Part shown: positions 16,823 to 24,925 of the stretch, in pieces
How the letters are laid out: every line of letters begins with the position of its first letter
How positions within the stretch are numbered: position 1 is the first letter of the stretch
From: Robiginitalea marina
GTDB lineage: Bacteria > Bacteroidota > Bacteroidia > Flavobacteriales > Flavobacteriaceae
Assembly (NCBI RefSeq): GCF_024006985.1
Contig: NZ_JAMXIB010000001.1
Location: 558,001 to 622,000, forward strand
Reading direction: 5' to 3'
DNA: 64,000 bases
Made by a program: the position numbers and the translations under genes
The notes under the pieces: generated by a model
What the model was told of the DNA's origin: nothing
What the model saw: only the letters and a program-made list of their open reading frames with translations
Database searches by the model: none

Positions 16823-18346
16823 TTACCGGACCCTGAAGATCCAGAGTTCGCCCTGGTACCTTCCATTGAATTTGCTGTCGCGTGCCCTTCTGGCCTCCTC
16901 TATGGTATCATAGCGCTCCAGGTAAACGTAGTTGAACCGGTTTGCGCTCCGGTAGAAGGATTTGGGTTCCAACCCGCGACCCTGTAACCTTTCCATAAAG
17001 AGGTCGTAGTATTTTTTGGTTCCGAACACATTGGTTATCAGGTAGAATCCTGGCTCCAGTCCCTCTTCCCGGCTGACTTCCTGATACTTCTCGCCTTTCT
17101 CAGGGACCACTTTCGCCTCCCGCCCTGCGAGGGCCGCCGCTGCCTTATCGAGGGAGTCTTTACGGCGCTCCATGGCAAGGGCTGCTTCGGCCTGCTGACG
17201 GAGGGAATCCTCATTGCGGCGCAGGGCGAGGGCTGCCTCCTGCATTTGCCTGATGGAATCCCGGCGTTGCCGGAGCACAAGCTCCTGCTCCCGGGCGCGG
17301 GCATCCAGGGAATCCCTTTGCAGGGCAGCCTGCCGGATAGCCTCTTCCTGGGCATCTATTTGGGCAGCCACCCGGGCCTTTTCCGCGTCGTCCTCACCCT
17401 TCACGATAAGTTCCTCCCGCGGTGCTTCTTTCGGGGCCTCCGGTTGCTTCCCGCCAAAGGAAAAGGCCAGCACCACCTCAAAGGAGGTATCGCTTTCCAG
17501 GGGGCTCTCATCCGAACCAAACTCCACAAGCCCGCCCAGGGATACCTTCTGGAACAGGCGTATGCCGGCCCCTGCAGAGAGGCCATAGTAACTGTTATAT
17601 CCGGCCTGCGCCCAATAGGTCGGCGCGGCCCACAGAGCATTCAGACCGACCTGATTGTCAAAACCCGGGATTCGGCGATAATACGCCCTGGGTTCAAGGG
17701 TTGTGACCTGGCCTGCCGCATTTTCAGCTACCTGAAAGGCATAGCGCCCCATGAGGGTAACGGTTTTCTGGTCCGATTCGGTCACGGCCTGGCTTTCCGT
17801 AAAGTTGTAGTCAAAGAGGTTTTCCGCCACTACGCCCAGGGCAAAGCGCTCGATGGTGACTTCCAAAGCAGGCGCCATTTGCACGATAAAATCGTTTACG
17901 GTCCTATCTATTGGCAGAATCGGATCCGAAGGGTTCAGGCGGTCATCGGCCAGTTCCTGCTGGTATCCGAAAAGGTTAAGTCCGAAGGCAATACCAAACC
18001 CTTCCCCCACCGGGATCCGGTAAGCGAAATTCAGGACGCCCCCGTTTTGCTGGAACAACCCTGTATTATGCTGGAAGAACCCGCCCCCGAAAGCCACATT
18101 GTTTTCCCGTCGCAGGTAACTCAGGTAAAGGGTAGTTGGGTCTGCATCTACCGATTGCCATTGCCATCGGGTCCAAAGGGCCAGGCGCTGCTGCTGGTCC
18201 TGAGTGAGGGAAAGCACGGGGCTGAACAGGTTGGCATTGTAATCGGTAAGGTTGTGCTGACGAAAATCAGGCGGCAGGTCCAAAGCCTGGGAAAAGGCCG
18301 CGGAAGCGAATAGAAAAAATAAACCGGCAAAACTTTTTTTGCCCAT
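16823..18346 (-). CDS. PorP/SprF-type outer-membrane protein with coiled coil and C-terminal SPOR-like domain
   Basis: 507 residues. A signal peptide (KKSFAGLFFLFASAAFSQ) is followed by ~280 residues of PorP/SprF-like beta-barrel, with repeating amphipathic strands such as LWTRWQWQSVDADPTTLYLSYL and GFGIAFGLNLFGYQ. A highly charged coiled coil (~300-410, rich in Arg/Glu/Ala with repeated RRDSIR/RRKDSL) leads to a ~75-residue SPOR-like end (GFYLITNVFGTKKYYDLFMERL, FNYVYLERYDTIEEARRARDS). PorP/SprF proteins accompany the type IX secretion and gliding machinery. The added SPOR-like end suggests it reaches into the peptidoglycan. No other secretion gene is adjacent. Confidence 0.88.
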   Translation of the reverse strand: MGKKSFAGLFFLFASAAFSQALDLPPDFRQHNLTDYNANLFSPVLSLTQDQQQRLALWTRWQWQSVDADPTTLYLSYLRRENNVAFGGGFFQHNTGLFQQNGGVLNFAYRIPVGEGFGIAFGLNLFGYQQELADDRLNPSDPILPIDRTVNDFIVQMAPALEVTIERFALGVVAENLFDYNFTESQAVTESDQKTVTLMGRYAFQVAENAAGQVTTLEPRAYYRRIPGFDNQVGLNALWAAPTYWAQAGYNSYYGLSAGAGIRLFQKVSLGGLVEFGSDESPLESDTSFEVVLAFSFGGKQPEAPKEAPREELIVKGEDDAEKARVAAQIDAQEEAIRQAALQRDSLDARAREQELVLRQRRDSIRQMQEAALALRRNEDSLRQQAEAALAMERRKDSLDKAAAALAGREAKVVPEKGEKYQEVSREEGLEPGFYLITNVFGTKKYYDLFMERLQGRGLEPKSFYRSANRFNYVYLERYDTIEEARRARDSKFNGRYQGELWIFRVR

Positions 18347-18378
18347 ATCCGGTTTTTTAAAACAATGGTTTGAAATGC

Positions 18379-18386
18379 TATATTTG
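18379..18386 (+). promoter_or_regulatory. -7 promoter box for the phosphatase lipoprotein gene
   Basis: TATATTTG is a perfect TAnnTTTG box 52 bases before the ATG at 18439, in the gap between divergent genes. A -33 partner is not clear. Confidence 0.45.
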
Positions 18387-18438
18387 CTTTGCGACCGCTT
18401 CCCGTTCGGGTGGGGTAATGTACGTAAAGCACAAAACT

Positions 18439-18984
18439 ATGAAAATTTTTCCCTCCTTTTTTTTCGGAATATGCCTGTTAACACTTATCTCCTGCAAAGA
18501 GGAGCCCGCGGTCACGATTGAGGAGGCTTCCCCGGATGTCACCACTTTTTATTTTATCCGGCATGCGGAAAAGGACCGGACGAATCCGGAGGACTCTGAT
18601 CCGGAATTGAACCAGAAAGGACTGGGAAGGGCCATGCACTGGGCAGAGATTCTGGATGAGGTCAGCTTGGACGCCATCTATGCCACCGACTTCGAAAGGA
18701 CCAGCATGACAGCGGCCCCGGTAGCCGTCAAACAGGACATTACCGTGCAGTATTACGACCCGGCCACGCTTGACACCGGGGCCTTCCTTGCGGAAAACCG
18801 GGGTAAAAACGTGCTCGTGGTGGGCCATAGCAATTCCACCCCTGAACTGGTAAACCGCCTCCTGGGGGAGGAGCGCTTCCCTTCCATGGACGACCAGGAC
18901 AACGGAAGCCTTTTTATCGTGACCCTGGTCGGTTCGCACCCCTCGGTCACCAGGCTGCATTTCAATTGTAATTGCCCGGAATAA
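18439..18984 (+). CDS. Histidine phosphatase (phosphoglycerate-mutase-like) lipoprotein
   Basis: 181 residues from the ATG at 18439, chosen because it begins a lipoprotein signal (MKIFPSFFFGICLLTLISCKEE); an ATG at 18418 would add a hydrophilic tail. The catalytic motif is FYFIRHAEK, with the second histidine in VVGHSN and the intermediate ATDFERTSMTA. The branch-2-free, short histidine-phosphatase fold acts on phosphorylated small molecules or proteins; the substrate is unknown. The location is periplasmic and lipid-anchored. Its 3' end overlaps the convergent DUF6503-like gene by 23 bases. Confidence 0.88.
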   Translation: MKIFPSFFFGICLLTLISCKEEPAVTIEEASPDVTTFYFIRHAEKDRTNPEDSDPELNQKGLGRAMHWAEILDEVSLDAIYATDFERTSMTAAPVAVKQDITVQYYDPATLDTGAFLAENRGKNVLVVGHSNSTPELVNRLLGEERFPSMDDQDNGSLFIVTLVGSHPSVTRLHFNCNCPE

Positions 18985-19711
18985 CTTCCAGGTCCAGGAG
19001 TTCGATCAGGGAAAGCAGTTCCAGTTCCCCCCTCTCAAAAAGGCTGTCGAGTGCCGTTACCGGCAAAGGACCTTCGTACTTGTAATTTTTGTAGTCCACA
19101 AAGCGGATACCCCCCGCACGGCGCTCGTTGTAGGCCTCCCGAAAACGTTTGCCGCCCCCGTTCGTATGGTATTCATAGGCCAGGTATTCGGGCAGGAAGC
19201 TCCCGGTATGGAACCAGTAGACGAATACATCTTCAAAATCGGTCCCCCCGCCTTCCTCCCGGAAGGTAACCCTCACTTTATGGTACTCGGAGCCCTTTAG
19301 GCGCACCTTGCCCAGGTATTCCTTCCTGACGGCGGCATCGTTCAGGCCATACGGCAGATAGGCAAAATAATGCACGGAATTCACGGCTTCGGAAACGGCT
19401 TTTTGCGTGGAATCGGCCAGGGTTACGGGCTGCCCGTCTATTTTGCGCTCAAAGGTCCCTCCCCTAAGGACATCTTCGATGCGGGCAGTATCTGTGGGAG
19501 TGATCCGCATGAGCACCCGCTGCCCATTTTCCCGGTAATACCCGTATTGCCGGTCCCGGAACGTAAACCGGACCCGGCTCCCCTCATACAGGTCGCCCCC
19601 GGCAGCTTCGATAGCCCGGTCGACGATGGCCTGGGCCGACAGGGTTTCAGGTCGCTTTTCCCCGCAACCGACAGACAGCAGTATCAGGATAAAAACAATG
19701 GCTTTTCTCAT
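18962..19711 (-). CDS. DUF6503-like lipoprotein
   Basis: 249 residues from the ATG at 19709-19711, which starts a lipoprotein signal (MRKAIVFILILLSVGCGEK). An ATG 13 codons further upstream adds a non-signal tail. The mature part is beta-rich, with alternating aromatic and charged residues (RFTFRDRQYGYYRENG, NSVHYFAYLPYGLNDAAV, YKNYKYEGPLP), a LolA/LppX-like impression. I recall the family as DUF6503, a Flavobacteriaceae protein of unknown role. It faces smpB divergently, and its last bases overlap the phosphatase gene. Confidence 0.8.
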   Translation of the reverse strand: MRKAIVFILILLSVGCGEKRPETLSAQAIVDRAIEAAGGDLYEGSRVRFTFRDRQYGYYRENGQRVLMRITPTDTARIEDVLRGGTFERKIDGQPVTLADSTQKAVSEAVNSVHYFAYLPYGLNDAAVRKEYLGKVRLKGSEYHKVRVTFREEGGGTDFEDVFVYWFHTGSFLPEYLAYEYHTNGGGKRFREAYNERRAGGIRFVDYKNYKYEGPLPVTALDSLFERGELELLSLIELLDLEVIPGNYN

Positions 19712-19799
19712 GTTGTACACATTTGGTACAAAGGTGGGGTTTTTGCCCAAAACCTTACGGCCGTTGGGAAAATTCCCGGGGATACCCCGGATTTTGTGC

Positions 19800-19807
19800 T
19801 ACTTTTG
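19800..19807 (+). promoter_or_regulatory. -7 promoter box abutting the smpB start
   Basis: TACTTTTG ends five bases before the smpB ATG (19813). With the usual 5-7 base distance from box to transcript start, the mRNA would begin at or next to the ATG, that is, be leaderless. Confidence 0.65.
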
Positions 19808-19812
19808 CAGCG

Positions 19813-20274
19813 ATGCAGAAGCAGATAAACATAAAGAACAAGCGGGCTCGCTTCGATTATGAATTCCTGGACACCTTTGTGGCGGGGATCGTGCTGTCGG
19901 GTACGGAAATCAAGTCCATACGCGAGGGCAAGGCATCCATTGCGGAGAGCTTTTGCGAATTCAACGAACAGGGTGAGCTTTTTGTCATCAACATGCAGGT
20001 GGATCCTTACAGCCATGGCACACATTACAACCACCAGCCCAAAGCCGCCCGGAAACTGCTGCTCCACCGGCAGGAACTCAAAAAACTCTTCAAGGAGGTC
20101 AAAACCAGCGGAAACACCATCGTGCCACTGAACCTCTTCATCAACGACCGTGGCCTGGCGAAAATGAAGATTGCCCTGGCCCGGGGAAAGAAACAGTACG
20201 ACAAAAGGGAAACCATTAAAACACGGGAAACCAAAAGGCACCTGGACCGGGTAAAGAAACAGTTTAATGCCTGA
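19813..20274 (+). CDS. smpB: SsrA-binding protein SmpB
   Basis: 153 residues, normal length. It contains NKRARFDYEFLDTFVAGIVLSGTEIKSIREGKASI, VDPYSHGTHYNHQPKAARKLLLHR and the basic C-terminal tail that mimics an mRNA-bound codon (KKQYDKRETIKTRETKRHLDR). It delivers tmRNA to stalled ribosomes for trans-translation. The start at 19813 is fixed by the -7 box immediately upstream. It converges on pcm with a 9-base gap. Confidence 0.98.
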   Translation: MQKQINIKNKRARFDYEFLDTFVAGIVLSGTEIKSIREGKASIAESFCEFNEQGELFVINMQVDPYSHGTHYNHQPKAARKLLLHRQELKKLFKEVKTSGNTIVPLNLFINDRGLAKMKIALARGKKQYDKRETIKTRETKRHLDRVKKQFNA

Positions 20275-20283
20275 GGGTTTGCC

Positions 20284-20928
20284 CTAGCCTTTTTTATCTT
20301 CCAGCAACGGGACAAAACGAAAACTGCCGCATTCCCGGCGTTCAAATTCCCGCTCACCTGTACGGCGGATGAGCAGCATGGTTTGTTCTTCCCCGCCCAC
20401 GGGAATGACGAGCCTCCCCCCCACTTTCAGCTGAGACATTAGGGGCTTTGGGATCATGGGGGCGCCCGCAGTGACAATGATGCTGTCGAAGGGAGCTTCC
20501 TCCGGCAAGCCTTTGTACCCGTCACCAAAGACATAGCGTTTGGGGCGATAGCCCATTTTTTTGAAGAACAGGCTGGTTTTTTTAAACAGGGACAACTGGC
20601 GCTCCACCGTGTAAACCCGGGCGCCGAGTTTGAGCAATACGGCTGTCTGATACCCGCTGCCGGTGCCGATTTCCAGGATTTTGTCGCCGGGGCTGACCTC
20701 CAGCAGTTCGCTCTGGTAGGCCACCGTATACGGTTGGGATATGGTCTGCCCGGCTGCTATGGGGAAGGCTTTATCCTGGTAGGCGTGGTCCTCGAACCCA
20801 CTGTCCATGAACAGGTGCCGTGGCACGGACCGGATGGCGTCGAGCACGGCCTTGCTGGTAATGCCCTTTCCCTCGAGCAACTCGGCCAGCTGGTTCCTTT
20901 TTCCCTGGTGCTTTAACGTATCCCTCAA
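20284..20928 (-). CDS. pcm: Protein-L-isoaspartate O-methyltransferase
   Basis: 214 residues. It has VPRHLFMDSGFEDHAYQDKAFPIAAGQTISQPY, the SAM-binding ILEIGTGSGYQTAVL, and IIVTAGAPMIPKPLMSQLKVGGRLVIPVG. It methylates abnormal isoaspartyl residues to start their repair. The start is the TTG at 20926-20928: no in-frame ATG precedes it before a stop codon, and beginning later would lose conserved helix. A TAAATTCG near-match to the -7 box lies a little upstream. Confidence 0.95.
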   Translation of the reverse strand: MRDTLKHQGKRNQLAELLEGKGITSKAVLDAIRSVPRHLFMDSGFEDHAYQDKAFPIAAGQTISQPYTVAYQSELLEVSPGDKILEIGTGSGYQTAVLLKLGARVYTVERQLSLFKKTSLFFKKMGYRPKRYVFGDGYKGLPEEAPFDSIIVTAGAPMIPKPLMSQLKVGGRLVIPVGGEEQTMLLIRRTGEREFERRECGSFRFVPLLEDKKG

Positions 20929-21066
20929 GGCGGTGATGTTTTCGCGAATTTAGAAAAACTTGGGCACAGTAGCCCCCAACGGCGAAAAATGCCCCCGAAC
21001 GGGCCATCGCCCTTCGAAAGGCGAGAAGTTCTTCGGCCCCCGGAAGGTCAACTCACAAAGTATGAT

Positions 21067-21074
21067 TATTTTTG
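21067..21074 (+). promoter_or_regulatory. -7 promoter box for the Gfo/Idh oxidoreductase gene
   Basis: TATTTTTG fits TAnnTTTG and lies 23 bases before the ATG at 21098, in the 169-base gap after the divergent pcm gene. No clear -33 box. Confidence 0.45.
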
Positions 21075-21097
21075 AATCCTAATCCAACTCCTCGAAT

Positions 21098-22075
21098 ATG
21101 TTAAAAGCCGGCGTACTGGGTGCAGGCCACCTGGGAAAAATACACCTGAGGTTGCTCAGGGAATCCCCCAGGTACGACCTGGTGGGGTTTTACGATCCCG
21201 ATAGCATACAGGGAAAAAAGGTTTCCGAAGAATTCGGCATTCCGTACTTCGACAACATGAACGCCCTGATCGCGGCCGTCGACGTGGTGGATATCGTAAC
21301 CCCCACCCTTTCCCATTTCGACTGTGCAAAAAAAGCCATTGAGGCCGGAAGGCACGTGTTTATCGAAAAACCGGTAACCCATACCTTCGAGGAGGCCGCC
21401 CTGCTGATGGAACTGCTCCGTAAAACAGGGCTCAAAGGGCAGGTGGGGCACGTGGAACGCTTTAACCCGGCCTTTCAGGCAGTGAGGGGGCTGATCGGAA
21501 CCCCCATGTTCATAGAGGCCCACCGTTTAGCCGAGTTCAACCCCAGGGGTACCGACGTACCCGTGGTCCTCGATTTGATGATCCACGACATCGATATCAT
21601 CCTCAGCGTGGTAGATTCCGAAGTACGCGACATCCAGGCCAGCGGGGTATCGGTGATCAGCAGTTCCCCCGATATTGCCAATGCCCGTATCGCTTTTGAA
21701 AACGGCTGTGTAGCCAACCTCACGGCCAGCCGGATTTCCCTGAAAAACATGCGGAAATCGCGGTTTTTCCAACGCGATGCCTATATCTCCGTCGATTTCC
21801 TCGACCGGAAGGTGGAAGTCGTTCGGATGAAGGACGCCCCGGCCACCCCGGGGGAATTCGACATGATCCTCCAGAATGCCGAAGGGGAACAGAAACAGAT
21901 TTATTTCGAAAACCCGGAAATCAAAGCGAACAACCCCATCCTGGACGAGCTCGAGCAGTTTGCCGATGCGATTGAAAAGGACCTGGAGCCGGCGGTACCA
22001 CTTGGGGCCGGGGCCCGGGCCCTGGATGTGGCCCTTAAAATCATAGAAGCATTTGGGCGGGGCAATTCCCTGTAA
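21098..22075 (+). CDS. Gfo/Idh/MocA-family oxidoreductase
   Basis: 325 residues. The N-terminal Rossmann fold begins LKAGVLGAGHLGKIHLRLL; the family motif EKPVTHT follows GRHVFIEKP, and the central domain contains GQVGHVERFNPAF. These NAD(P)-dependent enzymes oxidise or reduce sugars and related compounds. GHVERFNPA is typical of the group close to bacterial UDP-sugar/inositol-type dehydrogenases, but the substrate is unknown. The hydroxyacyl-CoA dehydrogenase gene starts 32 bases after it and may be co-transcribed. Confidence 0.9.
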   Translation: MLKAGVLGAGHLGKIHLRLLRESPRYDLVGFYDPDSIQGKKVSEEFGIPYFDNMNALIAAVDVVDIVTPTLSHFDCAKKAIEAGRHVFIEKPVTHTFEEAALLMELLRKTGLKGQVGHVERFNPAFQAVRGLIGTPMFIEAHRLAEFNPRGTDVPVVLDLMIHDIDIILSVVDSEVRDIQASGVSVISSSPDIANARIAFENGCVANLTASRISLKNMRKSRFFQRDAYISVDFLDRKVEVVRMKDAPATPGEFDMILQNAEGEQKQIYFENPEIKANNPILDELEQFADAIEKDLEPAVPLGAGARALDVALKIIEAFGRGNSL

Positions 22076-22107
22076 CCGAAGTAAACGAAACATACCAGAA
22101 CAAAAAA

Positions 22108-22998
22108 ATGATCGCAAACGTAACGGTAATTGGGGCCGGTACCATGGGTAACGGGATCGCCCACGTATTTGCCCAGCACCAGTTCAAGGTAACCCTGGTC
22201 GACATTTCCCCTGACAACCTGAAGAAGGGGGTGGCAACCATAGAAAAGAACCTCCAGCGCATGGTCGGAAAAGGGGTACTCGACCCGGAAGCAGTACAGA
22301 CCACCCTTGGCAACATAACGACCACTACCCACCTGGCAACCGGGGTATCACAGGCCGACCTGGTGGTGGAGGCTGCCACCGAAGACCGCGAGCTCAAAAA
22401 AAAGATCTTCCGCGAAATGGACGCCCACTGCCGGGCAGGGGCCATCCTGGCCACCAACACCTCCTCCATCTCCATTACGGAAATCGGGGCGGCAACAGGC
22501 AGGCCCGAAAACGTCATCGGGATGCACTTCATGAACCCGGTACCGGTGATGAAACTGGTGGAGGTGATACGGGGCTACAGTACCTCGGCAGAAGTAACCC
22601 GTACCATCCTGGAACTTTCGCGAAAACTGGGGAAAACCCCCACCGAGGTGAACGATTACCCGGGTTTTATCGCCAACCGCATCCTGATGCCCATGATCAA
22701 CGAAGCCATCGAAAGCCTGTTCCACGGGATCGCCGGGGTATCGGAAATCGACACCGTGATGAAGCTGGGCATGGGGCATCCGATGGGGCCCCTCCAACTG
22801 GCTGACTTTATAGGGCTGGACGTGTGCCTGTCGATCCTGGAGGTGATGCATGAAGGCTTCAAAAACCCCAAGTACGCGCCCTGCCCGCTGTTGGTGAAGA
22901 TGGTTGCCGCCGGGAAGCTCGGGGTGAAATCCGGCGAAGGTTTTTACGATTATTCCCAATCCGCAAAAGCCGAAAAAGTGGCTGCACAATTCAGCTGA
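22108..22998 (+). CDS. 3-hydroxybutyryl-CoA (3-hydroxyacyl-CoA) dehydrogenase
   Basis: 296 residues, the length of the stand-alone short enzyme. NAD-binding GAGTMGNGIAHVFA starts at residue 9; catalytic ATNTSSISITEIG and GMHFMNPVPVMKLVEVI (His/Glu pair), followed by YPGFIANRILMPMINEAI and GMGHPMGPLQLADFIGLD, are all family hallmarks. It interconverts 3-hydroxyacyl-CoA and 3-oxoacyl-CoA with NAD(H) in fatty-acid or butanoate metabolism. It is followed after five bases by the DUF1015 gene. Confidence 0.96.
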   Translation: MIANVTVIGAGTMGNGIAHVFAQHQFKVTLVDISPDNLKKGVATIEKNLQRMVGKGVLDPEAVQTTLGNITTTTHLATGVSQADLVVEAATEDRELKKKIFREMDAHCRAGAILATNTSSISITEIGAATGRPENVIGMHFMNPVPVMKLVEVIRGYSTSAEVTRTILELSRKLGKTPTEVNDYPGFIANRILMPMINEAIESLFHGIAGVSEIDTVMKLGMGHPMGPLQLADFIGLDVCLSILEVMHEGFKNPKYAPCPLLVKMVAAGKLGVKSGEGFYDYSQSAKAEKVAAQFS

Positions 22999-23003
22999 GG
23001 CCC

Positions 23004-24254
23004 ATGGCGGATCTGATCCCTTTCCCGGCCACCCGCCCGGCCCCTGACAAGGTGGCACACGTGGTGTCGCGGTCTTACGAGGAATACGGGCGAAAGGAAC
23101 GCAAGGCCCTGATGAAGCACAACCCGTTTTCCTTCCTCCACATCATCAGGCCGGGGTTTAAGTTCCACCGGGAATTCAGCGGGGCCAGGCGCTTTGAAAT
23201 GGTCCGTAACCGGTACCTGGAGTTCCTGGAAGAAGGCATCCTCATCCGCGATCAGGAACCCGCCTTCTACCTGTACCATACCCGGAGCGGGGCAGATTCG
23301 GCCTATGGGGTATTCTGTGCCGCCAGCACGGAAGACTACCGGAGCAACCTCATCAAAAGGCATGAAGACACCCTGTTGCGACGGGAGGAGTTGTTTGCCG
23401 ACTATCTGGAAAAAGTCCGCTTCAATGCGGAACCCGTGCTGATGGCTTATCCCGACCAGCAAAACCTAGAAGCCCTGTTTGGGGAAATCATGCAGGAGGC
23501 CCCGGAATATTTTTTCACCACCCCGGACCGGGTTACCCACCGCCTCTGGGTGATCCGGCAGCAGGGACGCGTGGCCGCCATCCGTGAAGCCTTCAGGACC
23601 ATGGATTCCCTCTATATCGCCGACGGGCACCACCGCTGTGCTTCCTCGGACCTCCTGGCCCGGCGCACGGAAACCCTGCCCGGTGGAAAGGAGCAGGATA
23701 AATCCTTCCGCTATTTCATGGCATACCTGATCCCTGAATCCCAGTTGAGGATACACTCCTTTTACCGCCTGCTGACCACCATGAACGGGCTTTCAAAAAA
23801 TGAGCTCCTGGTGCGCCTTGACCATTATTTCCGAATCCATGACATGGGCCCCGCCCATTTTGAGCCCACGGAAAAGCACCAGTTTTCGATGTACCTCGAA
23901 GGGGAGTTTTTTGCCCTCTACCTCCGACGGCAACCCAAGGCTTCCAAAGACCCCCTGGGCCGGCTCGATACCCAGCTGCTGTACGAAAACATCCTGAAAC
24001 CGGTTTTTGGGGTATCGGACCCCAGAAATGACCCGAGGGTGCGCTATCTTCACGATCGGCACGGCGGGGCCGAAATGCGTCAATTGATTGACCGGGGCGC
24101 CTGTGCAGTTGGGTTCGGGATGAAACCCGTCACTATGGAAGAACTGAAGGCTGTGGCCGATGCAGGCCAAACCATGCCCCCAAAAAGCACCTTTATCGAA
24201 CCGAAACTCCCCAGCGGGCTCACCCTGTACGATTTTCAAAACCACCCGTCATGA
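23004..24254 (+). CDS. DUF1015 family protein
   Basis: 416 residues, normal for DUF1015 (PF06245-like). It opens IPFPATRPAPDKVAHVVSRSYEEY and has the signature RVTHRLWVI, the IADGHHRCASSDLLA motif and GRLDTQLLYENILKPVFG. The ADGHHR motif with conserved His suggests a kinase-like or hydrolase active site, but no activity is established to my knowledge. In many Bacteroidota it is near serine/phosphoglycerate metabolism genes; here it lies between a hydroxyacyl-CoA dehydrogenase and yggS, sharing ATGA with the latter. Confidence 0.9.
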   Translation: MADLIPFPATRPAPDKVAHVVSRSYEEYGRKERKALMKHNPFSFLHIIRPGFKFHREFSGARRFEMVRNRYLEFLEEGILIRDQEPAFYLYHTRSGADSAYGVFCAASTEDYRSNLIKRHEDTLLRREELFADYLEKVRFNAEPVLMAYPDQQNLEALFGEIMQEAPEYFFTTPDRVTHRLWVIRQQGRVAAIREAFRTMDSLYIADGHHRCASSDLLARRTETLPGGKEQDKSFRYFMAYLIPESQLRIHSFYRLLTTMNGLSKNELLVRLDHYFRIHDMGPAHFEPTEKHQFSMYLEGEFFALYLRRQPKASKDPLGRLDTQLLYENILKPVFGVSDPRNDPRVRYLHDRHGGAEMRQLIDRGACAVGFGMKPVTMEELKAVADAGQTMPPKSTFIEPKLPSGLTLYDFQNHPS

Positions 24255-24910
24255 GCATTGCCGAAAACCTGAAAAAAATTGAGGAATCCCTACCCCCGCA
24301 GGTCACCCTGGTGGCCGTCTCCAAGACGCATGGCGAATCGGAGATTATGGAAGCCTACCATGCGGGGCAGCGGGCCTTCGGGGAAAACAAGGTCCAGGAA
24401 CTGGTGGGCAAATGGGAGGCACTCCCCAAAGACATCGAATGGCACATGATCGGCCACCTGCAGCGCAACAAGGTAAAGTACCTTGCTGGGTTCGTATCCC
24501 TGATCCACGGGGTCGACAGCCAACGCCTGCTGGAGGAAATCGACAAACGGGCCGGCGCCCACAACAGGGTCGTCGACTGCCTGTTACAGGTCCATATTGC
24601 CCGGGAATCCTCAAAGTTCGGTTTTGACGAAAAAGAACTGGAAGGAGTCCTGCAGGAAGGGGTCTTATCGTCCCTCCCGAATGTCCGCATACGGGGGCTG
24701 ATGGGGATGGCCACCTTCAGTGATGACCCGGAGCTGGTGGCTTCTGAATTCCGGTACTTGAAATCCCTGTTCGACCGGTTAATGGCCGGCCGGGAGCATG
24801 CCGACATCCTCTCCATGGGGATGAGCGGCGATTATCGGATCGCCATTGGCGAGGGAAGTACCATGGTCCGCATAGGAAGTAGTATCTTTGGGGAAAGGAA
24901 TTACCCTTAA
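24251..24910 (+). CDS. PLP homeostasis protein, YggS/PLPBP family
   Basis: 219 residues, single-domain TIM barrel. The PLP lysine lies in LVAVSKTH; then GENKVQELVGK, WHMIGHLQRNKVKYLAG, IRGLMGMATFSDD and the C-terminal SMGMSGDYRIAIGEGSTMVRIGSSIFGER. The protein binds pyridoxal phosphate without known catalysis and buffers the cofactor and amino-acid pools. Its start overlaps the DUF1015 stop by four bases. Confidence 0.95.
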   Translation: MSIAENLKKIEESLPPQVTLVAVSKTHGESEIMEAYHAGQRAFGENKVQELVGKWEALPKDIEWHMIGHLQRNKVKYLAGFVSLIHGVDSQRLLEEIDKRAGAHNRVVDCLLQVHIARESSKFGFDEKELEGVLQEGVLSSLPNVRIRGLMGMATFSDDPELVASEFRYLKSLFDRLMAGREHADILSMGMSGDYRIAIGEGSTMVRIGSSIFGERNYP

Positions 24911-24925
24911 ATTAACAAAAACGCA

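Noticed and set aside
7005-17000. Long open frames antisense to genes (for example 7005-8105 minus, 14814-15974 minus within clpB)
   Set aside because: They run opposite confidently assigned genes, lack recognisable motifs and start signals, and are expected from the GC-rich codon bias.
17246-18313. Plus-strand open frame of ~355 codons antisense to the PorP/SprF-type gene
   Set aside because: Mirrors the codon structure of the real gene; no family motif, no start context. A similar case (34259-35368) is antisense to recN.
20272-20303. AGGG-TTTG-CCCT with T tract as smpB terminator
   Set aside because: Only a four-base stem, inside the 3' end of pcm; too weak to list as a feature.
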